Assembly (NCBI RefSeq): GCF_900313035.1
Contig: NZ_OMPS01000035.1
Span: 1-64,000, forward strand
Source: Ruegeria sp. EL01
GTDB taxonomy: Bacteria; Pseudomonadota; Alphaproteobacteria; Rhodobacterales; Rhodobacteraceae
Reading direction: 5' to 3'
DNA: 64,000 nucleotides
Shown one piece after another: positions 17,097 through 25,549 of the stretch. The translations under genes were made by a program, and so were the position numbers. The notes beneath the pieces were generated by a model. The model was not told the DNA's origin. It searched no databases and worked only from the letters and a program-made list of their open reading frames with translations. The first letter of the stretch is position 1. The number at the start of each line of letters is the position of its first letter.

Positions 17097-18023
17097 ATGT
17101 CCAAAATTCTGATCACCTGCGCAATCACGGGCTCGATCCATACTCCGTCAATGTCGCCTCATCTGCCAGTCACGACTGATGAGATTGCCGCACAATCTGT
17201 TCAAGCAGCAGAGGCCGGGGCAGCAATCCTGCATCTGCACGCCCGTAAACCTGACACCGGACAACCTTCCGCAAGTGTCGACGACTTCATGGGCTTTCTG
17301 CCACGGATCAAGCAATCCACCGATGCTGTCCTCAATATCTCCACCGGTGGTAGCGCGACAATGTCGCTTGATGACCGCCTGGCAGCTCCTAAGCGAGTCG
17401 AACCGGAAATGTGCAGTCTGAACATGGGAACGATGAATTTTGCGCTTTATCCCGCGGCCAATCGTATTTCCGGGTGGAAATACGATTGGGAAGAACCGTT
17501 TCTTCGAAATTCGGATGACCTTGTGTTCAAGAACACGCCGCGAGACATGGCGCGAATCCTGACCGAAATGGGTACAGAGCGCGGTGCGCGATTCGAGTTC
17601 GAGTGCTATGATGTCGGCCACCTTTATATGTTGCGCCATTTCCTTGACCGCGACTTGGTTACGGGGCCGTTGTTTATTCAATTCGTATTTGGCGTGCTGG
17701 GTGGGATCGGGCCGGATCCAGAAAACCTGACGCATATGAAGGTGATCGCAGACAAGCTTTTTGGGCAGGACTATTATTTTTCTGTTCTGGCAGCAGGGCG
17801 CCACCAAATGCCGCTGATCACGATGGCAGCGGCCATGGGCGGGCATGTCCGCGTCGGGCTGGAGGACAGTCTGATGATATCTCGTGGGGTGCTGGCGAAA
17901 TCGAACGCTGAACAGGTTCAGAAAACCCGTCGCATTGTCGAAGATCTTGGCCGCGAAGTGGCCAGTCCGGCTGAAGCGCGGGACATGCTGGGCCTTAAAG
18001 GTGCGGATAGGACGGCTTTCTGA
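17097..18023 (+). CDS. Beta-keto acid cleavage enzyme (BKACE, DUF849)
   Basis: The protein has 308 residues, full length for DUF849. These zinc enzymes condense a beta-keto acid with acetyl-CoA and release acetoacetate plus a shortened acyl-CoA; the founding member is the 3-keto-5-aminohexanoate cleavage enzyme of lysine fermentation. Zinc ligands His46 and His48 are visible in ILHLHARKPDTG, and the C-terminal VRVGLEDSLMISRGVLA carries the conserved Glu-Asp and Arg. It begins one base after the aminotransferase stop. With an acetylating GNAT and a deacetylase next door, the likely substrate is an omega-acetamido-3-oxo acid. Confidence 0.9.
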   Translation: MSKILITCAITGSIHTPSMSPHLPVTTDEIAAQSVQAAEAGAAILHLHARKPDTGQPSASVDDFMGFLPRIKQSTDAVLNISTGGSATMSLDDRLAAPKRVEPEMCSLNMGTMNFALYPAANRISGWKYDWEEPFLRNSDDLVFKNTPRDMARILTEMGTERGARFEFECYDVGHLYMLRHFLDRDLVTGPLFIQFVFGVLGGIGPDPENLTHMKVIADKLFGQDYYFSVLAAGRHQMPLITMAAAMGGHVRVGLEDSLMISRGVLAKSNAEQVQKTRRIVEDLGREVASPAEARDMLGLKGADRTAF

Positions 18024-18499
18024 TGCAGGTTATTTTGCGTGTCGCCGAATGGCGTGATGCCGAGCGCCTAAACACAGCACTGCGGCACTTGTCGAGCGAA
18101 TTGAATGACGAACATATCGCTCAGGCGGCGGACCTTGAACAAGTGGGGTGGTCGGATGTGCCGGGCTTTCGCGCTGTTCTGGCCGAAACCGATAAGGTCG
18201 TGGGCGTGGCGCTGTATTCCCCGGTTTTTTCAACAACCCGAGGCTGCGCCGGGATTTTCGTTTCAGATCTATGGGCTGCTCCGGAAGAGCGTGGAAAGCG
18301 ACTTGCGGAGCGCCTTTTACGTGCGGCTCTGGAAGATGGGGGCGAATTGTGGGGCGCCAATTTCATCAAGCTCAGCGTGTATGCCGATAGCCCCGACGCT
18401 CGACGGTTTTACGATCGTCTGGGGTTTGAACCCCTTCAAGGTCAAAACGATTTAATTTTGAATGAAGCCGGATGCGTGGCTCTGAGAGGTGAAGAATGA
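18023..18499 (+). CDS. GNAT-family N-acetyltransferase (candidate beta-lysine N6-acetyltransferase)
   Basis: The protein has 158 residues with the GNAT fold. The acetyl-CoA loop is in LWAAPEERGKRLAERLL, a variant of the V-x-x-x-x-R-G-x-G/A pattern, and the C-terminal part has SPDARRFYDRLGFEPL, a hallmark of the family. It overlaps the BKACE stop by one base and the deacetylase start by four (ATGA), so it is firmly in the operon. In the proposed pathway it would protect the terminal amine by acetylation before transamination. Direct evidence for the substrate is lacking. Confidence 0.8.
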   Translation: MQVILRVAEWRDAERLNTALRHLSSELNDEHIAQAADLEQVGWSDVPGFRAVLAETDKVVGVALYSPVFSTTRGCAGIFVSDLWAAPEERGKRLAERLLRAALEDGGELWGANFIKLSVYADSPDARRFYDRLGFEPLQGQNDLILNEAGCVALRGEE

Positions 18500-19521
18500 A
18501 AGCGGTGTTTGACGCGCGGCAGTGGCGGCACGATCCGAAACATTTCATGGCCAACGGGGCTATCCTTCCCAACCCGGAACAGCCAAAGCGGATCGAAGTT
18601 TTGAAGTCCGGAGCTGAGGCCGCAGGCTGCGTTTTCCAGGCTCCTTGTGACGCGGGTTTTGGTCCGATTGCAGCGCTGCATTCAGCAGAATACCTGATTT
18701 TCTTACAGAATATCTATTCGCGTTGGCGCAGGATACCTGATGCTGGTGAGGAAGTTATTCCAAACATACACCCTGCGGCCCGGACTGATGGCTATCCCAA
18801 GTCTGCCGTTGGTCAAGCCGGGTTTCATCAGGCCGATACCGCTTGCCCGATCGCGGAAGGCACGTGGGAGGCTGCCTACTGGTCCGCTCAATCCGCAATC
18901 TCGGGGGCTGACCTGATCAAAGGCGAGGAAAGATCGGCATATGTGCTGTCGCGCCCACCCGGGCATCACGCATTTGGGGATCTGGCGGGCGGTTTTTGCT
19001 TTTTGAACAACTCTGGAATTGCAGCGGAACGCTTGAGCGAAGCTGGTCTTCGACCCGCAATCCTGGACGTTGATGTGCATCACGGAAATGGAACGCAGGG
19101 GATCTTTTATTCGCGTGACGACATTTTGACGGTTTCCATTCACGCCGATCCGGCGCGTTTTTATCCATTCTTCTGGGGTCATGCGCAGGAGCGTGGGGAA
19201 GGGCGCGGGCTGGGCTACAACCTCAACCTGCCGCTGGAACGGGGTACCTGCGACGACGATTATATGGCGACGCTGGATGTTGCACTGCGACGTGTTCAGA
19301 GTTTTGGGGCAGACGTACTCGTCGTGGCGCTTGGGCTGGATGCATCAATCGACGATCCGTTTAAGGGACTGGCGGTGACGAAAGACGGGTTTTCGCGCAT
19401 TGGTGCGGCCATTGCGAAAACTGGGTTGCCCGTGCTGTTTGTGCAGGAAGGTGGCTACTTGTCCGAAAGTCTGGGTGAAAATCTGACTCGGGTTCTAACC
19501 GGGTTTCAGGAGGCGGTGTGA
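18496..19521 (+). CDS. Acetylpolyamine amidohydrolase / histone deacetylase-family enzyme
   Basis: The protein has 341 residues, the same length as the well-studied bacterial acetylpolyamine amidohydrolase. The paired general-base histidines are His157-His158 in SRPPGHHAF, zinc ligands are Asp193 and His195 in DVDVHHGNGTQ and Asp282 in ALGLDASIDDP, and QEGGY near the end supplies the catalytic Tyr. It removes acetyl groups from acetylated amines. In this operon it could release GABA from 4-acetamidobutyrate after the BKACE step, or deacetylate an imported acetylated amine first. Overlapping start and stop codons tie it to the GNAT and oxidase genes. Confidence 0.88.
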   Translation: MKAVFDARQWRHDPKHFMANGAILPNPEQPKRIEVLKSGAEAAGCVFQAPCDAGFGPIAALHSAEYLIFLQNIYSRWRRIPDAGEEVIPNIHPAARTDGYPKSAVGQAGFHQADTACPIAEGTWEAAYWSAQSAISGADLIKGEERSAYVLSRPPGHHAFGDLAGGFCFLNNSGIAAERLSEAGLRPAILDVDVHHGNGTQGIFYSRDDILTVSIHADPARFYPFFWGHAQERGEGRGLGYNLNLPLERGTCDDDYMATLDVALRRVQSFGADVLVVALGLDASIDDPFKGLAVTKDGFSRIGAAIAKTGLPVLFVQEGGYLSESLGENLTRVLTGFQEAV

Positions 19522-20618
19522 AAACGGCTGATGTCATTGTGATCGGCGGCGGAATCGCCGGGATCAGTGCCGCGGCTGAGCTTGCAGAGGATATGACCGT
19601 TCTCGTTCTCGAGGCCGAAAGCCAGCTTGGTTATCACGCAACGGGCCGCTCTGCAGCGATTTTCATCCGCAACTATGGCAACGAGACCCTGCGCGCACTG
19701 AACGCGATATCTGCCTCGTTTCTGCAAACCCCCAACGGAGTGAGCGATCAAAGCCTTCTGTCCCCTCGTGGTGAAATGCTGGTGGCGACGGGAAAAGAGC
19801 TCGATGCGCTCTACGCCTATATTTCAGGGTCAATAGGGCTTGAGGAATTGACTCCTGCTCAAGCAGTCGAACTGGTTCCGATCTTGCGCAAAGACGCTAT
19901 CGCAGGCGCTATAATTGAGTGGGACGCGCAGGACATCGACGTTGACCGAATGCTTGCAGGGTATGTCCGATTGTTAAAGTTGCGTGGCGGTGCAGTTGAA
20001 ACCAATGCACCAGTTACGGGATTGAAACGTATTTCCGGCGTCTGGGCCGTACAAACGGATGGCCAGAGCTTTCAGGCCCCTATAGTGATCAATGCCGGAG
20101 GGGCTTGGGCCGAGGCAATCGCCCGTATGGCAAAAGCGACGGATATTCGATTGTTGCCAATGCGTCGTTCGGCGGCTTTGTTGCCTGCGCCCTTGGGGCA
20201 CGAGATCCGGAAATGGCCCCTTTTCGCCAGCGCGACCGAGCAGTGGTATGCCAAACCTGAAGCAGGAAAGCTGATGGTTAGCCCGGCAGACGAGGACCCC
20301 GTTGATCCCCATGACGCCTGGGTTGATGACATGGTTTTGGCGGAAGGTCTGCACCGATACGAACAAGCCGTTTCCACTCCTGTCACGCGCGTTGAGACAA
20401 GTTGGGCCGGCCTGCGTACTTTTTCAACGGATCGCACCCCGGTTGTCGGGTTCGATCCAACAGCCGAAGGTTTTTACTGGCTGGCCGGGCAGGGAGGTTA
20501 TGGTGTCCAGACAGCCCCGGCATTGGCTCGTCTAACTGCTGCTTTGATCTGCAATTCAAATCCCGGCTTGCAACCTGACATCGTTCAGGCTCTTGATCCG
20601 GGTCGTTTCAACCCCTGA
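19518..20618 (+). CDS. FAD-dependent amino acid/amine oxidoreductase (DAO family)
   Basis: The protein has 366 residues. The N-terminal dinucleotide fold is DVIVIGGGIAGISAAAELAE, followed by ATGRSAA (common in DAO-family enzymes) and a C-terminal FAD segment PVVGFDPTAEGFYWLAGQGG then YGVQTAPA. It starts with GTG inside the end of the deacetylase gene. It would oxidise an amine or amino acid to an imine or keto acid with H2O2 release; the RidA protein encoded next would handle the imine. No membrane anchor is visible. Confidence 0.85.
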   Translation: MKTADVIVIGGGIAGISAAAELAEDMTVLVLEAESQLGYHATGRSAAIFIRNYGNETLRALNAISASFLQTPNGVSDQSLLSPRGEMLVATGKELDALYAYISGSIGLEELTPAQAVELVPILRKDAIAGAIIEWDAQDIDVDRMLAGYVRLLKLRGGAVETNAPVTGLKRISGVWAVQTDGQSFQAPIVINAGGAWAEAIARMAKATDIRLLPMRRSAALLPAPLGHEIRKWPLFASATEQWYAKPEAGKLMVSPADEDPVDPHDAWVDDMVLAEGLHRYEQAVSTPVTRVETSWAGLRTFSTDRTPVVGFDPTAEGFYWLAGQGGYGVQTAPALARLTAALICNSNPGLQPDIVQALDPGRFNP

Positions 20619-20632
20619 CCACGAGGATAATT

Positions 20633-20980
20633 ATGACAGAAATCACCCGCCATCATACCGCCACGCGCATGAGCCAGATCATTGAACATGGTGATACGAT
20701 TTATCTCGCAGGTCAGGTTGGCACCGCCGGTGCACCGGTCGCGCGGCAGACGCAAGATTGCCTCGACAAGATCGATGCGTTGCTCGCCGAGGTTGGAAGC
20801 GACAAGACACGCATACTTCAAACGACCATCTGGTTGGCCGATATGAAGAATTTCGCAGAAATGAATGCTGTCTGGGACGCATGGGTGCCAGAGGGGCACG
20901 CACCGGCTCGTGCTTGCGGCGAGGCTAAGCTGGCAACCCCCGAGTATCTGGTGGAGTTTTTAGTGGTCGCAGCGCGCTAA
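20633..20980 (+). CDS. RidA/YjgF-family imine deaminase
   Basis: The protein has 115 residues, typical for RidA. Family marks include IYLAGQVGT (start of the ligand pocket), QTQDCLDKIDALLAEVGSDK, the TIWLADMKNFAEMN segment and GHAPARAC with the conserved Arg. RidA proteins hydrolyse reactive enamine/imine products of PLP enzymes or flavin oxidases, both of which are in this operon. GAGG precedes the start. It is the last gene of the operon and faces the M20 hydrolase gene tail to tail with a six-base gap. Confidence 0.9.
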   Translation: MTEITRHHTATRMSQIIEHGDTIYLAGQVGTAGAPVARQTQDCLDKIDALLAEVGSDKTRILQTTIWLADMKNFAEMNAVWDAWVPEGHAPARACGEAKLATPEYLVEFLVVAAR

Positions 20981-20986
20981 CTGTAG

Positions 20987-22204
20987 TTAGTGAACAGACC
21001 TGAGAAACCCGGCAAGAACGTCGATTGCGACGCCCATATCTGCTGCGGATGCAAACTCCTCGGGCCTGTGGCTCACACCATCACGACAGCGGACGAACAG
21101 CATCGCGACAGGGCACAGATCCGCCATTGCCGAAGCATCATGCGTAGCGCCCGAAGGCAATGACAACCTCTTGGCGCCCTTGGATCTGGCTGCATTGGTC
21201 AAGACACATGACAATCTGGCATCGCAGGGCTGGGCTTGCTGGGAATATGTTACCGAGCACTCGATGGCCAAACCCATACTCGCAGCTATGGATTGAGCGA
21301 ATTGATGCAAGTCCTGACCTGCTTGCAGGCGGTTTTCGTCCAGCGGAGAGCGAATTTCGACCGTCAGCTGTACAATCCGTGGTACCGCATTGACGACATT
21401 TGGTTCCACCGTAAGTGAACCGACAGTGGCCCGCAGATCAGCCGTTTCGCGCCCCATTCTGTTCACCTCTGAAACGATCTCTGCTGCGCCGACAAGGGCA
21501 TCCTTCCGTCCCTGCATTGGCAGGGTACCCGCGTGTCCGGTTTCTCCGGTCAGGATGATCTGATGCCGTTCGATGCCGCAAATAGCAGTGACGACTCCAA
21601 CAGCCTCATCTTCGCGTTCCAGAACCGGGCCCTGTTCAATGTGCGTTTCGAGAAATCCAATGATGTCTTCTGGATCTCGGGCGAGTGCTTTGATCTTCTC
21701 GGGGTTCAATTCAAACGAACGCATTGCCTGCATCAGTGTCGTGCCTTGCAGGTCGCGCATTTCCAGAGTTGACGGGTCAAAGGTTCCGGACAGCGCGCGT
21801 GATCCGATGAGGGCGGTCGGAAACCGCACCCCTTCTTCATCTGCAAAGGCAAGAACCTCTACGCCAAATGACAGTTCGGTGCATTCGCTTTGAAGTTTTT
21901 GTAAGGCGAGGATTGGCAGGACAACGCCCATGATCCCATCATATGCGCCACCTTCACGAACTGAATCCTGATGAGATCCCAGCAACATTGTCTTGCAACC
22001 AGGTGGCCCGTCTTGCCGTCCCACCAGTGTGCCCGCGTCGTCGAGGCGTACAGTCAAACCGGTCTTGAACATTTCGGCCTTCAGTAATTCGAGAGCCGCA
22101 TCATGCTCGGCGGTAAAAGGCAGGCGGGTCACCCCGGGGCCAGGTTCCGAACAGGCCGCGAGTTCGTTCAGCAAAGTTTCGGCGCGTGCTCCCCAATCAA
22201 TCAA
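20987..22204 (-). CDS. M20-family amidohydrolase/carbamoylase (hydantoinase/carbamoylase type)
   Basis: The enzyme has about 405 residues. Metal-binding and catalytic motifs are GSHQDSVREGGAYDGIMG (His, Asp), AFADEEGVRFP (Glu-Glu), THIEQGPVLE (His-Glu) and SGATHDASAMA, the pattern of N-carbamoyl-amino acid hydrolases and allantoate amidohydrolases. I take the TTG at 22204 as start since it just overlaps the DUF1028 stop and removes a non-conserved extension; an ATG at 22279 is the alternative. It lies in an operon after DUF1028 and divergent from a peptide-type transporter, suggesting hydrolysis of an imported ureido or amide compound. Confidence 0.82.
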   Translation of the reverse strand: MIDWGARAETLLNELAACSEPGPGVTRLPFTAEHDAALELLKAEMFKTGLTVRLDDAGTLVGRQDGPPGCKTMLLGSHQDSVREGGAYDGIMGVVLPILALQKLQSECTELSFGVEVLAFADEEGVRFPTALIGSRALSGTFDPSTLEMRDLQGTTLMQAMRSFELNPEKIKALARDPEDIIGFLETHIEQGPVLEREDEAVGVVTAICGIERHQIILTGETGHAGTLPMQGRKDALVGAAEIVSEVNRMGRETADLRATVGSLTVEPNVVNAVPRIVQLTVEIRSPLDENRLQAGQDLHQFAQSIAASMGLAIECSVTYSQQAQPCDARLSCVLTNAARSKGAKRLSLPSGATHDASAMADLCPVAMLFVRCRDGVSHRPEEFASAADMGVAIDVLAGFLRSVH

Positions 22205-22862
22205 GGATGCGCTCCCGGTCGTTCGGGGTTGGTACTTGTTCCGTCCATCTGGAATACGCGCCTGTTGTTGCTTTTCCATACAAGTATTCAAGCGCTGCAA
22301 TCGGGTTGTCAGTGTCGTAGTCAATCCGCAATGATAGAGGCGGTTTGTCGGGGTGCAGTACCAATAACGCCGCGGATAAAAGTCCCCGGCTGTCGCCGCC
22401 CATTTGAGTGGCCGCTCTCAAGGAGGCGAGAAGCTTGTCGCTGAGCCCCCCCTCGGTTTCAGCAAACCGATCGACCATCGCGTCCAAAACATTAGTGCTG
22501 GCCAGTAAGTTTCCGGCGACTACTCCATGGTGAAAAGTAAGACTGCCTTTCTCTGGCTCGTTGGAAGCCCCGGTGAATTCGCCAGTCTGCCCAAACAGAT
22601 CGAGTGCAGTTAATTGACGATAAGCTCTGCCGTCATCCGCAGCGGAGATCTGTTCCACAGCGTCCGCGGCACAGGCCCCGTTGTGCATTGCTGTCAGAAC
22701 CTCTTCACCCCAGATTGTTGACGGTGCGGCACCCTGGCTGGCTGACATTCCAGCTGAAACGTTGCCTCGCAGAACCCAGCCGCCAACACACAACGAGCCG
22801 GTTGCAGCTGCACCACCAATGGCGCCTGACACGGGATCACGTGCAAGAATCGAAAAAGTCAT
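22197..22862 (-). CDS. DUF1028-family protein (Ntn-hydrolase-like)
   Basis: The protein has 221 residues beginning MTFSILARDPVSGAIGGAA, the standard DUF1028 start, followed by GNVSAGMSASQGAAPS and ASNEPEKGSLTFHHGVVAGN-like segments shared by the family. The fold is related to Ntn hydrolases and the genes often sit with amidases, RidA and peptide transporters; no biochemical role is firmly established. An open frame extends upstream to 22949, but that part overlaps the operator palindromes and is not coding. Confidence 0.87.
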   Translation of the reverse strand: MTFSILARDPVSGAIGGAAATGSLCVGGWVLRGNVSAGMSASQGAAPSTIWGEEVLTAMHNGACAADAVEQISAADDGRAYRQLTALDLFGQTGEFTGASNEPEKGSLTFHHGVVAGNLLASTNVLDAMVDRFAETEGGLSDKLLASLRAATQMGGDSRGLLSAALLVLHPDKPPLSLRIDYDTDNPIAALEYLYGKATTGAYSRWTEQVPTPNDRERILD

Positions 22863-22887
22863 ATCGCTCCAGTCTTTACAACTTCTG

Positions 22888-22907
22888 CAATTTATCATGA
22901 TAAATTG
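22888..22907. promoter_or_regulatory. Perfect 20-bp palindrome, probable GntR operator (site 1)
   Basis: CAATTTATCATGATAAATTG is a perfect 20-bp palindrome 26 bases upstream of the DUF1028 start and 57 bases upstream of the receptor start. A FadR-type GntR regulator gene closes the transporter operon, and a palindrome of this size suits a GntR dimer. Confidence 0.8.
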
Positions 22908-22914
22908 ACCGATG

Positions 22915-22933
22915 CAATTTATCATGATAAATA
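22915..22933. promoter_or_regulatory. Second copy of the palindrome, probable GntR operator (site 2)
   Basis: AATTTATCATGATAAAT recurs 27 bases (centre to centre) from site 1, with the outermost base changed (AATA instead of AATT). Two sites spaced by about 2.5 helical turns between divergent genes suggest joint control of both operons. Confidence 0.78.
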
Positions 22934-22963
22934 CGTTGTGCCATGCCAACTGGGAGAATGATA

Positions 22964-24544
22964 ATGTTGTTCAAGACCTGGACCCGACGGGGTCTGATGG
23001 CCGCTGCCGCAAGTACGGCGTTGGTTGTCGGCGCTGTCACGTCCCCCGCAATTGCGCAAACGCCACCAAATGTTCTGATCGTCGGTCAGATTGCAGAGCC
23101 GAAATCGCTTGATCCTGCTGCAGTGACTGCAGTGAACGATTTCCGGATTCTGGTGAACGTTTACGAAGGACTGACCCGTTACAAATCCGGAACGCTCGAA
23201 GTAGAGCCGGCGCTGGCAACGGAATGGGATATCAGCGAAGATGGTACGGAATACACCTTTACTCTGCGCGACGGTATTACATTCCACGATGGGACACCGT
23301 TCAACGCCGAGGCTGTGAAATTCAATTTCGACCGGATGCTGGATGAGAACCATCCCAATCATGACACCGGTCCATTCCCGCTCAGCTTTTTCTTTGGAGC
23401 CGTGGAGTCGACCGAAGTCGTAGACGACATGACGGTGAAGTTCACACTGAACGCGCCTTATGCGCCCTTCCTGTCGAACCTTGCTTATCCGACCGGATTG
23501 ATCGTATCGCCTGCTGCGGTTGAGGCGAACGGCAAAGAGTTTGGCCGCAACCCTGTCGGCACTGGTCCGTTCAAGTTTGCGGAATGGCGTTCGAACGAGG
23601 CAGTTGTTGTTGAGCGTAACGATGGTTACTGGGGCGAGCCCGCGGGAACCGAGGCCGTCGTCTTCCGCCCGATCACCGATGCCAATACACGCGTGGCCGA
23701 AATGCTGGCAGGGGGCATCGACCTGATGGTCGAAGTTCCGCCCACCTCATTGGGCCAATTCGAAGGTGACGCGTTTTCGGTGGCTGAACAGGCCGGACCA
23801 CATGTCTGGTTCCTGATCCTGAACGCGAAGGAAGGTCCATTCGCGGATAAACGCGTGCGTCAGGCTGCAAACTACGCGATCAACAAGGAAGCGATCGTCA
23901 ATGACGTGCTGGAAGGTACAGCCACGGTTGCGGCTGGTCCTACTCCTCCGGCATTTGCCTGGGCATACAACGAAGAACTGGACCCCTACGCTTATGATCC
24001 CGAAAAGGCCAAGGCCCTGATCGCCGAGGCCGGCGCGGATGGAGCAGAATTGACCTTCTATGTCACCGAAGGTGGTTCGGGCATGTTGGATCCGGTGCCG
24101 ATGGGAACCGCTATTCAGGCTGACCTGGAAGCGGTGGGCTTCGATGTCAACATCGAGACCTATGAATGGAATACATTCCTGGGAGAGGTGAATCCGGGCC
24201 TGGAAGGCAAAGCGGATATGGCCGAAATGGCGTGGATGACTAACGATCCGGATACGCTACCATATCTGGCGCTGCGCTCAGAAGCCTGGCCTGAAAAGGG
24301 GGGATTCAACTCGGGCTATTACGCCAACGAAAAAGTTGACGAGTTGCTGGAGGCTGCGCGTACCGCCACCGATCAGGATGAGCGTGCCAGACTGTACCGC
24401 GAAATGCAGGCCATTGTGCAGGACGATGCCCCATGGGTCTTTGTTGCCAACTGGAAGCAGAATGCCGTTACCAATGAGCGTGTTGAGAACTTTGGTCTGG
24501 AGCCGTCATTCTTGTTGCACCTGCAAGGTGTTGTGAAAAACTAA
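22964..24544 (+). CDS. Peptide/nickel-type ABC transporter substrate-binding protein (SBP family 5)
   Basis: The receptor has 526 residues. The N-terminal signal, with two arginines (TRRGLMAAAASTALVVG), ends near AIAQ. The mature part has EPKSLDPAAVTAVNDFRILV and YEGLTRYKSGTLEVEPALA, the lipoprotein/peptide-binding family 5 hallmark, and GTGPFKFAEWRSNE. ATG 22964 was chosen because GGGAG lies about seven bases upstream; 22943 and 22958 are too close. Ligands of the family include di- and oligopeptides, glutathione and related amides. Neighbouring DUF1028 and M20 genes suggest an amide or ureido ligand. Confidence 0.88.
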   Translation: MLFKTWTRRGLMAAAASTALVVGAVTSPAIAQTPPNVLIVGQIAEPKSLDPAAVTAVNDFRILVNVYEGLTRYKSGTLEVEPALATEWDISEDGTEYTFTLRDGITFHDGTPFNAEAVKFNFDRMLDENHPNHDTGPFPLSFFFGAVESTEVVDDMTVKFTLNAPYAPFLSNLAYPTGLIVSPAAVEANGKEFGRNPVGTGPFKFAEWRSNEAVVVERNDGYWGEPAGTEAVVFRPITDANTRVAEMLAGGIDLMVEVPPTSLGQFEGDAFSVAEQAGPHVWFLILNAKEGPFADKRVRQAANYAINKEAIVNDVLEGTATVAAGPTPPAFAWAYNEELDPYAYDPEKAKALIAEAGADGAELTFYVTEGGSGMLDPVPMGTAIQADLEAVGFDVNIETYEWNTFLGEVNPGLEGKADMAEMAWMTNDPDTLPYLALRSEAWPEKGGFNSGYYANEKVDELLEAARTATDQDERARLYREMQAIVQDDAPWVFVANWKQNAVTNERVENFGLEPSFLLHLQGVVKN

Positions 24545-24557
24545 ACCTTAAAGTCAG

Positions 24558-24577
24558 GGGCCGGAATTTTCCGGCCC
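24558..24577 (+). terminator. Hairpin between receptor and permease genes
   Basis: GGGCCGGAA / TTCCGGCCC forms a strong stem with a minimal loop, 13 bases after the receptor stop codon. No long T-run follows. It probably tunes expression by giving more receptor than permease. Confidence 0.7.
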
Positions 24578-24601
24578 TCTGCGTCTGCGAATGAGGGCAG
24601 A

Positions 24602-25549
24602 ATGGGCGGTTACATCGTCAAACGTCTGGTATCGGCTGTCCCTGTCCTTTTGGGGATCACGATCATTGTTTTCTTGATCATGTCCCTGATTCCTGGCGAT
24701 CCGGCCACGGCTATCCTTGGCTCCTATGCGACGCCGGAAAACATGGAAAAACTGAACCGCGACCTTGGCTTGGACAAGCCCGTAATCACAAGATACTTCA
24801 TCTGGATCACCAACATGCTGACTGGTGATTTCGGCCGTTCCTATTCGCTGAACCGGCCTGTAATCGACGAAGTGCTGGAACGGTTCAACGCGACGCTGAT
24901 ACTGGCGGGCACGGCCTTTGTTCTGTGTTCGGTGCTGGGCATTCTCGCAGGGGTGGTCTCCGCTGCTCGCCAGTACGGCGTCGCAGACAAGATCATTACA
25001 TTCGTAGTTTTGATCGGCATTTCGGTGCCTGCATTTTTCCTCGGCATGATGATGATCCTGCTGTTTGCGGTGAACCTGCGCTGGCTGCCGGTGTCGGGCA
25101 TGTATGCCATCTATGGCGGCGGTGATCTGCCAGACCTGCTGCGTCACCTGATCATGCCTGCGCTGGCGTTGGCCGCTGTGGCAACTGGCGTTATTGCGCG
25201 CCTCTCGCGCTCGGCCATGTTGGAGGTATTGCGTCAGGATTTCATACGAACTGCCCGCGCCAAGGGGGTTCCCGAGCGTCGCGTCATCATGGGCCACGCA
25301 TTGCGCGCGGCCATGGTGTCGATCATCCCGGTACTGGGTATTCAGGCAGGGTTCGTTCTGTCTGGTGCCGTTTACATCGAGATCGTCTTTCAGTGGCCCG
25401 GAGTTGGTCGAATGCTGGTCGATGCGATCCTCAAGCGCGACCTTCTGCTGGTGCAGGGCGGCGTGGTGTTTGTGGCCGCCTGTTATGTGCTGTTTAACAT
25501 TGCGGTCGATGTTGCGCAGAGCTTGCTTGACCCAAGGATCAAGACATGA
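24602..25549 (+). CDS. Peptide-type ABC transporter permease (DppB-like)
   Basis: The permease has 315 residues with six helices and the DppB start GGYIVKRLVSAVPVLLGITI, followed by LIPGDPATAILG. The EAA-type loop is RTARAKGVPERRVIMGHALR. Its end overlaps the next gene's start by four bases (ATGA). It forms the channel together with the DppC half of the fused protein that follows. Confidence 0.9.
   Translation: MGGYIVKRLVSAVPVLLGITIIVFLIMSLIPGDPATAILGSYATPENMEKLNRDLGLDKPVITRYFIWITNMLTGDFGRSYSLNRPVIDEVLERFNATLILAGTAFVLCSVLGILAGVVSAARQYGVADKIITFVVLIGISVPAFFLGMMMILLFAVNLRWLPVSGMYAIYGGGDLPDLLRHLIMPALALAAVATGVIARLSRSAMLEVLRQDFIRTARAKGVPERRVIMGHALRAAMVSIIPVLGIQAGFVLSGAVYIEIVFQWPGVGRMLVDAILKRDLLLVQGGVVFVAACYVLFNIAVDVAQSLLDPRIKT

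Noticed and set aside
24554-25297. 247-residue minus-strand ORF under the DppB permease
   Set aside because: It is antisense to a permease with all motifs; the His/Gln/Arg-rich product is typical of antisense frames.
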